Positions 20,401 through 32,049 of a stretch of 64,000 nucleotides of DNA are shown here, one piece after another. Origin of the DNA: Phalacrocorax aristotelis (lineage: Eukaryota > Chordata > Aves > Suliformes > Phalacrocoracidae); assembly GCF_949628215.1 (NCBI RefSeq), contig NC_134276.1, positions 134,726,125-134,790,124 on the forward strand. The letters run 5' to 3'. The position numbers and the translations under genes were made by a program. Within the stretch, counting starts at the first letter, position 1. Every line of letters begins with the position of its first letter. Under the pieces are notes generated by a model that made no database searches, was not told the DNA's origin, and was given only the letters and a program-made list of their open reading frames with translations.

Positions 20401-22735
20401 GACAGCTTTAGGCAGGAGAAGGCAAGACCAGTGCAGGTACTGTCATCTGGCTTGTAGGATCACGTGGAAGAAGAGTGGTGGTGCAGGGTCTCTTGCACTA
20501 ACAGTGTATTAACCCACTTTAAAAATTCCCTGTTGCCTTGGAGAGCACTTGCATATGCTGGCTTACCTTTCTTCTCCCTGTTCTGTCAGCTGATTCTTCT
20601 TTATAGGATACACCTGACTGTCTTTAATAAATTATGATCCTTCCCAAGCCAAGTGAAGAAATAAAGTGCAATGTATGTGTTTTTCATGACAGCCACTGTT
20701 TTTTTTTTTGAGGACTTTTCTACAAATTTTTCTTCCATGGGCCTCTGATATTTTTTATACAAAGCAGGGATTTTCCTCCCTACTCTTTCTCCTCTTTCTC
20801 ACTTTTTCTCTCTTTTATCTTACCCCATTTTTTCCATGCTCCCTTACAACATTTATTCCTCTACTTTTTTATGTTTCTTTGTACTCCTGCTGTCTCTCAT
20901 ACTGTTTCCCCTTTTATTTCTTTTTTTTCTTTTAATTTGGTTTCCTTTTACCTTTTCTTGCTAGACCATGGATGAGGATCATACAATGTTGTTTTGAGAA
21001 CTAAAAGAGAAAAATGTCATTTAAAGGAGTTCTGACAGAGGAAACACATCTGTTCTGGCTTTTAAAAGTTTATAAGAAAAGAGGAAAGCGGAGATTATTG
21101 AATATGTGGAAATTACTATTCCTAGATAAACTGATAATGAAAAGTAACACTCAACCAAAAACTTTATTCTACAGTGATTTGCTTTAATGGTACATAGGAT
21201 TTAACCATTTTTCCCTTGCTCCAAACTACTCCTATAGCTCTCAGAGGCCTGGGTAGGCGCCCACAGAATCATTTAATAGATATACCCTTAGCAGATGTCA
21301 GAAGACAGTTCCTGCTGCAAAGACCTTGTGGTCTAAATGCAAAAAAAAGAAAGTAAAGGAGATGAAAAATAATGGACAACTGAACTGAAACTGCTATTTC
21401 TGAGCTGTAAATTAGTGAGTGTCATAAGGGAACCACTCTCTTGCGAAAGGGCTTGTGTTAGGTAAGATGAGCTTCTTACTCAACTGGAGTTCAGTACACC
21501 AGGAATAATGATTTGTACCATGTTGCAGTATGCTACAGAAAGTAATCACCACTCTGATAACTCACCCTCCTGAGCCACTGACACCTTCTGAGCAAGTCAC
21601 AGATCAGGGAATAGGATGTCCCCACAATGGTGGGCAGCAGTGCCCAGCAGAGGGTCTGTCTGTTTTGACCCCCTTTGCGTTAGTCTGTTTTTCCTGTGCA
21701 AAAGAGGTCTTACGGTGCATCCCTGAACAGAGCACCCCTGCTGTGTCCCTTTCTTGGTAGCTTGAATTGAGTAGTGAGTTGATTTGGAACCTCCTGTTGG
21801 CTGTAAAAATCCTCCTTGTACAATAGGTGTGTGAGCTCACTTGTGGCAGGCTGGCCACATTTGCTGTGTAACTTCTTAATGCCAAATTGTTGTCCGGCTA
21901 AAGTCAGGATTGGATGAGCTAATATGGATATTATCATGGCAGCGGCCTGGCCACACTACTTCAGAATTGCTGGGGATTTCTGCTGCATGGTATGTCTGCA
22001 TACATCTTGAAAGGTCCATTATCTGGTACAAAGTAGAAGGACTAGGCTAGTAATAGCTTTAAGTCCCAATGTTTGCATTGCAACCAAACACGACAGCAGA
22101 GGAGAGAAACAATGAGCATACTGCTAATGCACTTGCACCTTCTTGCAGGGGCATTGTTGTAACTCTGTTGTGATATTGGTTTAGGAATTTTCCATTTCCA
22201 CCCTGGCATCTCATTCCCACCTTTGTTCTGCAGTTAGCTGCCCATTCCTTATACTGATACAAGTGTCTACTGTGCTGTATTGTGTTTTGGATTAAAACCC
22301 AAAAAATCTGGGTCTAAGACCACTGCTCTTTCCTCTTTCTTTCTTTTTTTTTTTTATGGAGAAGAAAAATAATTCTCATTCTTCTCACAAATCACTTTCA
22401 TGAAACACTGAAATCAGTACCACCACCACACAATGAACCGTGCTGAGAGAGGAAGCAATCAGCTGGTGAGAATGGTGGGAAGACATTTCCTCTCTTAAGC
22501 GCTCTCTGCACAGGCAGGAAATTATCCTGTAGCGTTGCCACTGATTTGCTGAAAGGAGCACAGACAGGGCTAAAAATGCCTGGCCCAGGTTTTACAGAAT
22601 AAAAGAAACTGGAAGAAAGGCACTGGTGAGATGCTGAGCCCAACATAAACAGGTCAATCAACAGGTGAAGGGTTAACACTTTCATAGCTGCAAACATGTT
22701 TGTTTCCAGTTTCTGCCACTTCAAATGAAGTGTGG
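17483..22735. other. Intergenic, no recognisable gene
   Basis: About 5.2 kb after the second receptor. It presumably begins with that gene's 3' UTR; I saw no canonical AATAAA close to the stop. Open frames are short and lack lectin or other family motifs. Confidence 0.5.
20700..20965. repeat. Pyrimidine-rich low-complexity tract
   Basis: About 265 bp are dominated by T and C runs (for example 'tactctttctcctctttctc'). The open frame through it is a composition artefact, rich in Phe, Leu and Ser. Confidence 0.8.
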
Positions 22736-22737
22736 CC

Positions 22738-23312
22738 AGCTGGTCGAGGGAGGTGATTCTGCCCTTCTACTCCGCTCTGGTGGGTTCCAACCTTAAGTAC
22801 TGAGTCCAGCTCTAGAGCCCCCAACATGGAAAGGACAAGGAACTGTTGGAGCGGGTCCAGAGGAGGGACACAAAAATGATCCGAGGGCTGGAGCACTTCT
22901 CCTACAAGGACAGGCTGAGAGAGTTGGGGTTGTTCAGCCTGGAGAAGAGAAGGCTGAGGGGAGACCTTATTGTGGCCTTTCAGTACTTAAAGGGGGACTA
23001 CAGGAAGGATGGAGACAACCTCTTTAGCAAGGCCTGTTGTGACAGGACAAGGGGTAATGGCTTTAAACTAAAGTAGGGTAGATTTAGACTGGATATAAGG
23101 AAAAAAATTTTTACAATGAGGGTGGTGAAACACTGGCACAGGTTGCCTAGAGAGTTTGTGGAGGCCCAATCCCTAGAGACATTCAAGGTCAGGTTGGAGG
23201 GGGCTCTGAGCAACCTGACTGAGTTTAAGATGTCCCTGCTCACTGCAGGGGGGTTGGACTAGTTGACCTCAAAATGTCCCTTCCAGCCAAAAGCATTCTA
23301 TGATTCTGTGAT
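22738..23312 (+). mobile_element. CR1 LINE 3' end fragment
   Basis: 5'-truncated CR1: it starts in the ORF2 C-terminus ('REVILPFYSALV'-type block), continues through '[23 protein letters not shown]', [14 protein letters not shown] and the 'tggatataaggaaaaaa' 3' UTR block, and ends with 'cattctatgattctgtgatt'. The tail is present, so this is a normal 5'-truncated insertion and one of the better preserved in the window. Confidence 0.93.
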
Positions 23313-24189
23313 TTGACCTTCCTCTTTAGATTGCAAGCTTGAGACATATTTGGTCCGAGAGAGTATATTCAAGAGACTATTGATTAACCAACACACTACT
23401 AAGAAATGAATAAATCAATTAAATGACCAATAAAGTAATTAACTCCTTTCATCAATTTACAGGTCTATGATTTCTCACAGCTACTTCCAATTATGCAGCT
23501 ACAGTTTATCCCTCAAACACAAGCAGTACTGGGTTGCACTTCTGCTGCCCTTTCCTCTATCATCCCACATCACTTAGTTTTAGGATGGAGTCCTATCCCA
23601 CCTTACTCCACCCTCCCACATCTAGTCTTTCAGATACAGACCTGATGGAGCGGTCAGTGGGTTGTCAAAGGGGGATCCCTCCAATGTTCTCCTGGATTTG
23701 GGTCCCAGGATCAGGTTCACTCAGGTGTGAAGGATCTAGAGAGGAAAAGAGACAGGAATAAGTTAAGATCTGCCCTAGAGGTTAAGGAAAAAATGTTTCA
23801 AGCTCTTGGTTTTGCAAACCAAGTTGGATTCTGAGCTCAGCTGCCAAAGGCCATTGTGTGGTATCCAGCAAGGACCAGCCAAAAACCAGTACCAGACACA
23901 GCAGCAGTATCAGACTACTGTGGAAGGAGTATGTGAATTAAGCACTCTTTCATCTAGAAGAGGATCTCTTGGTCATGCAGCCAAGTGATATGCAGTCATA
24001 TATCTCAAAGCAGCCATGAAGGTCTGATCTGAGTGGACTTTGGCCAAGGAATCCTGAGGATTGGCAAGTTTAAGTGCCAAAGCAATGCAGTTGCTTTGGA
24101 AGACAGTTGCTGTGTATGGTGCTTTCTTATCTATAGTTTCTGTAGTGTAAGAGTGCAGTATGAAACTGACCTGCCATTTAGTACCTTTG
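23313..24189. other. No recognisable feature
   Basis: Sequence between two CR1 fragments with no gene or repeat signature that I can name. Confidence 0.5.
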
Positions 24190-24480
24190 ATGAATCATAG
24201 AGTACTTTAGGTAGGATTGCACACCTGAAGGTTGTTAGTCCTACCTACTGCTAGCAGCAGGGCTATCTTCAAGGCTACATAAAGTTGCTTACATCCTTTT
24301 CATGTTGAGTTTGGACAGTCTCAAGGATGGAGATCCCACATGTTCCTCTGGCCACATGTTCCAGTGCCACACCACTCTCAGGGAAGAATTTGGGTTTCTT
24401 ACCTGATCCAGCTTTGTCTTGCACCAATACATGAAACTGCTGCTCTTCACCATACTGATGTGGTGGAATGCAAGGGAAGT
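24190..24480 (-). mobile_element. Old, strongly diverged CR1-like fragment
   Basis: The left end ('gaatcatagagtactttaggtagg') resembles a reversed CR1 tail. The rest matches the order of CR1 3' UTR landmarks: 'acatgttccagtgcc', 'cactctcagggaagaattt', then 'atgaaactgctgctct'. Divergence is much higher than in the other copies, so this is probably an older CR1 subfamily. Confidence 0.55.
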
Positions 24481-27400
24481 GTGGGTTAGTAAGCTTATGA
24501 AGAAATACTATGCACAGCCTGTACCTTCTCAGCTCACTTTAGATTGAGCCATCAATACATATTTCCAGAGTGTCCCAATCTGCTTACCATTTTATAAAAA
24601 AGGAAATTAAAAAAAAATCTCTTCCTCTCTCCTCCCCAAGCAGATGTAGAAGAAATCCTCTGCAGATGACCAATTACAGTTCAAGGGTTATTTTCATCCA
24701 CCTCAGAAAATCAGTTATTTCAGCCTTTTGCAGTGCCAGTTGCTCAGTGGCTCCAAACTGGAACCACTAGACAAAGCCATTTCCAGCTGTGGGCAATTAT
24801 AAGGCCCAATGACCTGAGATAAAACTAAATTTAATTTCCAGCCTAAAATGAAATGGTAGGATCCTTCCAGCTCTTCCAACAAGGTCTGGGAGCCTCTGGT
24901 GGAAGAGAGATATATTTCTTGGCTGGAAGAGAAAAAGGAGTGGGGGCACTGTCACAGCTATGTGAGGGGCCCAGAGCTAGAACAGCAGGTAGTCTGGAAG
25001 GCAGAGGTTTCTTGGATCACAACAAGCAGGAAGGCAGCTGTTTGCAAGGTCCTTTGGCCAAAGGGCTGGCCTGCCTTCCTCCTAAGCAGGAGTCTGCTGC
25101 CTCAGAGCCCTGCCTGGAGCATGGCAGCCAGGGCTGCCCTCTCAAAGCTGCAGGATGCCTGTGATTTTGTGCAGCTTGCTGAGAGATGGGGAGGAGATGA
25201 CAGGGCCTGAGTGGGATATACCTGACAGGTGCCATGCAGGGGGCTGCCAGGAGACAGGAAGAATATGAAGGTTGCTGGGAGAGGGCTTGTATGATCAGCA
25301 GCTATGGTTGGGGAGAGATGGGGAAGGGAGGCAGGGGTGGAAGCAGCTGACCAGGATGTGCAGGGTGGAAAGGACCCCCTTTGTGAAGGAAACACATCCT
25401 CCTCCTGCCAAGAGGAGAGGGACAAGGACTTCTTTTTGTTCCCTTCACCCCTGCTCAGCTATCAGGGAAAGTACCAATCAGCCCTGGGCCATAAGCCTGT
25501 CCCACGGGACAGTGGCCAGTCATGGCAGGCTGCTGGTGCAGCTCAGGTGGTCTCTGGGACTGCTGGACATTTGTGCTGCACAGGGAACAGCTGCAAGCTT
25601 GTGTCACAGAAGCTGTAATGCAGAGAGCTTCACCCACAGCCCTGAGGAGACAGCTTTTCAAAGCTGCAGCAGCAAAATGCTGATTACCCCAAAGAAGTCT
25701 CACCTGCTCAGCAGAAACTTTGTTCTCCTGCTCAGAAAGTTGCACCTATGCCACACAGAAATATGCACAGCAATCACGAGTTTTCATGGTCAGGTCCTAC
25801 ATGACTACACCTGTAGCAGACACATTTTCCTTGGAGGCTTTCTACCCCAGTGGGTGCAGTACCCGTGGATCAGCTGCTCACTGGGCTAGGCTGGCTGAGA
25901 GACACTGTGAGGCCTTTGCATCTGACAAACCGAGACAGAATTGAGCTGGCTTAGAGGAAGGCAGGCTGGACAAAATTCCTGAGTAGAGCCTATGAGGCAG
26001 GCTTTTGCTTCCTTGTTGACCTTTTTCAGATTCATTATAAGATAGTAGAAACTACTGCTGTCCCCAGCTGGAAACATGTACATTGCCACTGGGGCCAAAG
26101 CAATTAACAGAAGTTTCACCCTTCTTTGCCTAAAAGCTGAATCTTTGCTTTCACAGAGGTTTGCAGACAAGAGGAGCTACTCCCTTATTCCTATTTCAAG
26201 AAACCTGTTGGATTCACAGCATTTACACAGAAGATGCAAAGTTTAGCAGTATGGGTCTCATTTGCCCTGGATTATCTCTCAAGAAAAATCTGTGTCCAAG
26301 CAATTTCCAGAACATGTTTCAATACTCATAAGAAGTCTCTACACAGTAGGTTGGCCACCATCCACTGCCACATCTTAAATGTTTGAAATTTGCTTAAAGA
26401 ATAATGCTTGTTTCTTGACTTCAAGGTACTGAACCAAGCCACCTCAGCCTCTCTTCTTTTGGCATAATAAGAGCCAGGATTCAGGGTTTCCCTAGGTCCT
26501 CTCTCATCAGATTCCCTCAATAGAGCCAGGGTGATTCCTCTTGCTGTAGCCCCACACCCAGGAGATGAAACAAAGCCTTCACAGATGTTTTTCCAGAGTG
26601 TCACAAATGTGACAGGCTCTCAAGGAAAAGCAGGCAATTCCTGTTTCCATTCTGGTATATTATTCCTTTCACAAACACAAGAAATCTTTCCTGTCTGTGT
26701 GATTAAGTACCTCTAGGTACCAGCCTCTGCAAGAGGGAAATGTCCTTATGTCAGAAGGGAACTATTAAACTTCTCTTTCCCCTACCTACCAGTCATGTCA
26801 TTGCCAATTTCCAAGCCATTGGGTAGCTCCAGCCCATACAGCATAGGAATCAGTATAGATTGTCTTAGCTCTAGCTTCAAAAGGTCTTGTAACAGCTAGT
26901 AACTCAGGTCATTGTGTGGAACCTTTTATTTCCTTGGTTAACTCTGCTTTCCTGATTGCTGAAATGGCTGCAGCTTTACTAAACCAAACATGCTCTTAGT
27001 CACATGGTTTAATTTAGGTAGTCCTGTGAGAAGCAGGGAGTTGGGACTCAATGATACTTAAGGGTCCCTTCCAACTTGAGATACTCTATGATATTGCAAG
27101 ACTGTAGCTGTAGCTGGAGGGGTGGGAAGAGTCTCAGAATCACACAGGAAAGTTTGTCCTGAGAGGAGTGGATACTTTCTCCCAACACAGTCTTTGCTGT
27201 GGCAGTAGAAAGACTTCATTCCAAGTAAAGATCATGATCTCTTTCACACATGCATCAGCATCCAGCTGCACACATGCCCAACATCATCTTCAGCCCTGCT
27301 TTTCTCTGGTGTGCTTTGACAAATGGTTTCCATCGTAGAGCATACACACATTGCAATGTGGCATGCCCAGTGGCTTTAGTCTTCTGCCTTCTCCACACCC

Positions 27401-29689
27401 AGACCAATGCAGAAGTTTATTTCTTTGCTGCCTGTGGCAAGTACTTAGAGCCAAACAGAAAAGGAAATCTTGCTGAAACATAAAATTAATTCTTCAGTAG
27501 AGGCAGGGCTTGAGCAGACAAGAGTCTCTGTGGGTTTACCGTGGAACTGAGGGCGGAAGCAGCCCAGAGAGGGTCCAACTCAGGAGCAAGGTGGGAGGTG
27601 CAGGATCCCCCCAGAACTGCTGAGCTCTGTAGTTACCTTCTCAGCACCTGTACAGATCTGGTTGGAGCCCATCCCATCGCAGTTCTTGTTCCCATTGCTG
27701 GGACATTATATCAGACAATATGTAGGAGCAGCTGACTTGAAGACCTCTCCAGCCTATTAGACAGCAGATCCTGCCTCACCCTGTGTGTGGAGGACAAGCA
27801 GAGAGCAAACACTAATGATTTCCATGGGATAACCCATAGTCCCTGGGAACCACACAGGATCATTTCCTCCCTATGTCTAAGGACTTGCTATCCTGTGTTT
27901 AGGCCTTTGCCAAGACTGCTACAAAATACGGGTTATGAGAAGGTGTCCCTAACAGAGCTTCTAAACGAAGCTCTAGCTACATTAACAAGCTGATTATAGT
28001 GGATCTAACCACTCTTGCAGAAATCTGTCCCTGGAAAAAAACAGTAGTATCTCAGCATAATCAGACTTACACCTGTCACTATTTCTCCACTCCCTGACTT
28101 GAAATGCAGTCTGTTGCTTTTCTTTGTCCCTATGTCCTACCTCATAGTCGACTGTCCCACTGTTTTTAAGAACAAAAATTTTGAGTGGGGACGTGTGGGA
28201 GCAAGTTAGCTGCCTGACTAACATAGGAGGTGTTAAGAAGAGGCAATCTACATTGCTCCTGGTGAGAAACTTTTGCCACAGTCCTCCATTCTGAAGTACT
28301 GCAGCAAAGCCTTCTGCTCTTTGCAGGTTTGGTGTCCACCCAGAAGATATGGAAGAGAACAATGAAAGGAAAAACAAAAGGAAAGAAAACCCTTTTTTAT
28401 TAACTTCTGTAGTTAATCCAATGTCCTCTGGCTATGTTACTTGCAAAAGTGCCATGCATCACTTCCCTCAGGAGGACCCTTGCATGGTTCATCTTCCCTT
28501 CTTTTCGTGCTGGCTGTTGGGAAGCCATTCTACTACATGACACTGTTCACCCTGTCAAAGAGGGATGGAAAACTGAGGGTAGTATGGGGCAGGTTGAGAT
28601 GAGTATGCTGTGGGACAGATTAATGTTATCCTTTCCCCCTGCCTGAAGAATGGCTGATGTGGAGACCATATAGTGTGGCTGCACCCACAGCCAAAACATT
28701 ATGAGTCATTTCTGAAATTGTGATACTGTTTTGCAGATCTGAAAAGCAAGAAGTTTCCAAAGCACTGTGGGTTTTAGTCCTGGAGTGTTGAGGTTTCCAG
28801 CCATCTCTCCACAGCTACTGAGTCCACCAAAGAGTTACTAAAGCAAATGAAAGCACTGGATGAAAAACTGTCCAAGTAACAAACGCTATCACACTGTTAA
28901 TGGGAGCGTATCTCCCCTGCTCTGGGGAGTTCCAGACAATGGAGTTATTGATTACTTGGTTCCACAAGAGAACAAGCATCTGTGCTTCCTGCACAAACAT
29001 TCAAGTACCATGCAACTAAACAAACATAACTCCATGAGGGAGGCTCTGCCTATGCAAAACAGTGCCTGTACTACAGTTGCAACCCATTTTGTCTGAATGC
29101 CTACTCATGTCTGTGAACTAGACTAGCAGTTCTGGCAGGAGGAAGGCAGAGGAAGACCTTATATATTGCTTCAACAAGGCAGCCTGTGCGGTTCTAGCTC
29201 TCCTGCAGCTGATACTTAGCAAGGCAACCGCAGAGCTGCCATTACCATTTATTTTTCTTCTGGCACAGCCATATGGGCAGGAGACTATCCCATATTTCTG
29301 CTAGGCATGTGCATTGAGTGGTGGTACAACACTGCTGGCTCCATGCAGGTGCAACAGTGCTGGTGTCTTGTAGGGCACAGGGGAGCTAGAACTTTATGCA
29401 TCCTGGTGATGTCCCAGGACAGCTGCATTATTAGTGCCCATCTACCAAAGTAATACAGAGCTGAGGTGCTAAACTGCTGCTGTGGTTCCCTTTTGGATCT
29501 CCTCGACAAACTCAAGGTAAGTGAGAAGTTTTCTTGAAAGTGGTCTTTGGATCAGAAGGGATTGGATCATCTCTCCATTGGGGCCACCTCTGCCTCAGTG
29601 GACAATTCTCTGCTCAGGGAACAGAGGCCCTCCCTCACCTGCCAACCTGATACATCATCTAGGCAGGTTTGTAGGTTTGTTGTTTGCCA
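24481..29689. other. Intergenic, mostly unannotatable
   Basis: About 5.2 kb containing one short CR1 tail (27035-27095) and otherwise nothing I recognise. A 205-codon open frame at 25272-25889 is the longest in the window but shows no domain, no codon signal and no splice-compatible neighbours. Confidence 0.45.
27035..27095 (+). mobile_element. CR1 LINE terminal fragment
   Basis: The segment 'gactcaatgatacttaaggg' followed by 'tcccttccaact' and 'actctatgat' is the last ~60 bp of CR1 with a single tail unit. Confidence 0.7.
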
Positions 29690-29960
29690 GGGGCTTGCAT
29701 TTGTGACGTTGTGGAAAAACATGACGCTTGTCCAGACCTCAGACTATTAGTCCCTCCTGTTCTTCCGTGTGGGCAACCATTGATACTGCGGCGGAGACCT
29801 GGAGCATATCTAGCAGGACTACATGGCTTGGGGAGCAAGGGTCAAGGGCATAAGAAGCCAAGCGAAGTTGTCCTTGATCCTGCCAGTGACAGGGAAGGAC
29901 CTGAGGAGGAGTGGATGGATTCTGTAGGCCAACAACTGCTTGTGCAGCTGGTGTTAGTGT
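29690..29960 (+). mobile_element. CR1 LINE ORF1 esterase fragment
   Basis: In the frame running through 'cgtgtgggcaaccattgata' one reads the relic of the CR1 ORF1 esterase block (HVGTND-type), then DLEHI, QDYMAWGARVKGI, 'LILPVTGKDLRRSGWIL' and ANNCLCSWC. In-frame stops are present. About 570 bp of unrelated sequence separates it from the ORF1 C-terminal relic at 30535. Both probably belong to one degraded element. Confidence 0.65.
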
Positions 29961-30530
29961 TTTTCACCAAGAACCGCTGTTTTATTATGATCCCAGAAAG
30001 AAAGGCACTCAGACTCTGTAAAGTACCAGTTAAAATGCTATTTACCAGAGATATCACTGTAAAGAAAGACTGGATAGTACAGATAATCTTATGGCCCTTG
30101 AGATGCTGGGAACCCTGCATTGTGCAGCACTGAATGGGCCTCCAGTCAGGTCACAGGATGCCAAGTAGATCCCATCTTTGCAAGGGTTACCCTGTTTTGT
30201 TGCTCTGAGCTCTTACAGTATTTTATTACAGGGAAAACAATTCTATTCATCATTTCTTCTGTCCAACAGAGGCTGTTCACATGGGTATTTCTTGCAGCAG
30301 CCTTAGATAAAGGCAAGTACACGCAGTTGGTGTAATTGCTTGTACCGAGTGGGAGCTGCCTGCAGGCTCATGTTACAATCATCAGCTGAGTTTATCCTGT
30401 GGGCAAGAGATATGGGAAGCACAACACAGCCTGAAGGCCACACTGTACACACATCACAGAGAAGCACAGCATAGACCTGCACCTACTCAGGTTAACTGTT
30501 ACATGGATCACTAACTCTAGCCTAGTCAGG
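29961..30530. other. Unidentified segment between two CR1 pieces
   Basis: About 570 bp interrupting an apparently continuous CR1 (ORF1 esterase upstream, ORF1 C-terminus downstream). I cannot name it. It could be a later insertion or unique sequence brought in by rearrangement. Confidence 0.4.
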
Positions 30531-31745
30531 ATCACTACAGTCGGCAACAGGGTTTAGGTTCCTATGACCATGGGACACTCTTCGAGGATCAACAGCTGCT
30601 TGGAAGAGATACTTGGAAGAGATGGCACCCACCTAAGTGGAGCAAAAACATCTTTGCCAACAGGCTAACCAAGCTGATGGGAAGAGAATGGTGATCACTG
30701 GGCCAAGAGGGTGATGATCAGTGACGCAAAGTCTAGTTGGAGGCCAGTTAACTAGCAATGAACGCCAGGGTTGTAAACTAGATCCAAACCTGTTTAACAA
30801 CTTCCTTAATGACCTGGATGTTGGGGCAGAGTGTACCCTCAGCAAATTTGCTGATGACAAAAAATTGGGAAGAGTGACTCCTCCCTCCTCCAGAGGAACA
30901 TGCTGCCATCCAGAGGGAACTTGATAGGCTGGAGAAATGGGCTGCCAGGAACCTCATGAAGTTCAACAAGGGGAAACGCAAAGCCCTGTGCCTGGGGAGG
31001 AATAACTACATGCAATAGTACATGCTGGGGGCCACCCAGATGGCTTGGTAGAAAAGGACATTGGGTCCTAGTGGACACCAAACTGAACATAAGCCAACAA
31101 TGTGTTCTTGCAGTAAAGGTGGCTAATGACATCCTGGGCTGCATTAGGAGAAATGTTGCCAGCAGGTCAGGGGAGGTGATCCTTCCCCTCTGCTCAGCAC
31201 TGGTGAGGCCACACCTTGAGTTTTGTGTCCAGTGATGGACTCCCGAGTACAAGAGAGACATGGACATAGTGGAGAGTGTCCAACAAAGGGCCACAAAGAC
31301 GATGAAGGGACTGGAGCATCTCTGCTGTGAGGATAGTCTGAGACAGCTGGGACTGTTCATCCTGGAGAAGAGAAGGCTTGAGGGGGATTTTATCAATGTA
31401 TATAAATACCTGAAGGGAGGGTGCAAGAAAGACAGAGTAAAGCTCCTTTAAATGGCACTCAGTGACAAGACTAGAGGCAATAGGCACAAAAAGAAACACA
31501 GCGAGTTCCTTCTGAACACCAGGAAACACCTTTTTATTGTGAGGGTGACCAAGCAGTGGCACAGGTTGTCCAGAGAGTTTGTGCCGTCTCCATCCTTAGA
31601 GAAATATAAAAATGAACTGGACATGATCTGGGAAACTGGCTGTAGGTGGCCCTGCTTGAACAGGGGGTCAGACCAGCTGACCTTCAGAGATTCCTTCCAA
31701 CCTCAACCATTCTGTGATTCTGTGATTCTGTGATTCTGTGATCCT
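30531..31745 (+). mobile_element. CR1 LINE, internally deleted, with extended 8-bp tail
   Basis: It begins with the ORF1 C-terminus (SYDHGTLFEDQQLLGRD, then SKNIFANRLTKL). It jumps to ORF2 reverse transcriptase at about 30720 (TSNERQG, LFNNFLNDLDVGAECTLSKFADD), continues through GLEHLCCEDSLRQLGLF and the KHSEFLLNTRKHLFIVRVT block, and ends at 31705-31745 in several tandem copies of 'attctgtg'. Endonuclease and N-terminal reverse transcriptase are absent. Several frame changes show it is dead. Confidence 0.9.
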
Positions 31746-32049
31746 GTGAAGAGCTATAAAACAGGAATTACAGAGGAAGGAGAGGATGACCAGCAATCAT
31801 GTTAAATCAGGAAGTGGTTCTTCCAGGAAAGGTTCCGGTTTGATATGAACAGAAATAATGAACATATTCATAGTCAACCAAACAAGGCTGAAGTGGCATC
31901 CCCACAAGGACATGCACATAAATACAGAAGTGCCCATAAGACACATTAATGGAGAAAACTTTCATACCCTTTCTGGGGAATCAGCATGCTGGGGTGCCTC
32001 TCTGATGTGTCAGTACGCCAAGGCATGCAGCACAGGGAACAAACAGGAG
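31746..32049. other. Short unassigned segment between two CR1 copies
   Basis: About 300 bp directly after the tail of one CR1. It may be the decayed start of the next one. No clear motif is visible until about 32050. Confidence 0.4.

Noticed and set aside
25272-25889. 205-codon plus-strand open frame, the longest in the window
   Set aside because: Composition is random-looking, no domain or signal is visible, two other frames overlap it, and no splice context suggests a gene.
29684-30133. 149-codon plus-strand open frame
   Set aside because: Its first part is an out-of-frame reading of a CR1 ORF1 esterase fragment, and the rest has no signature.
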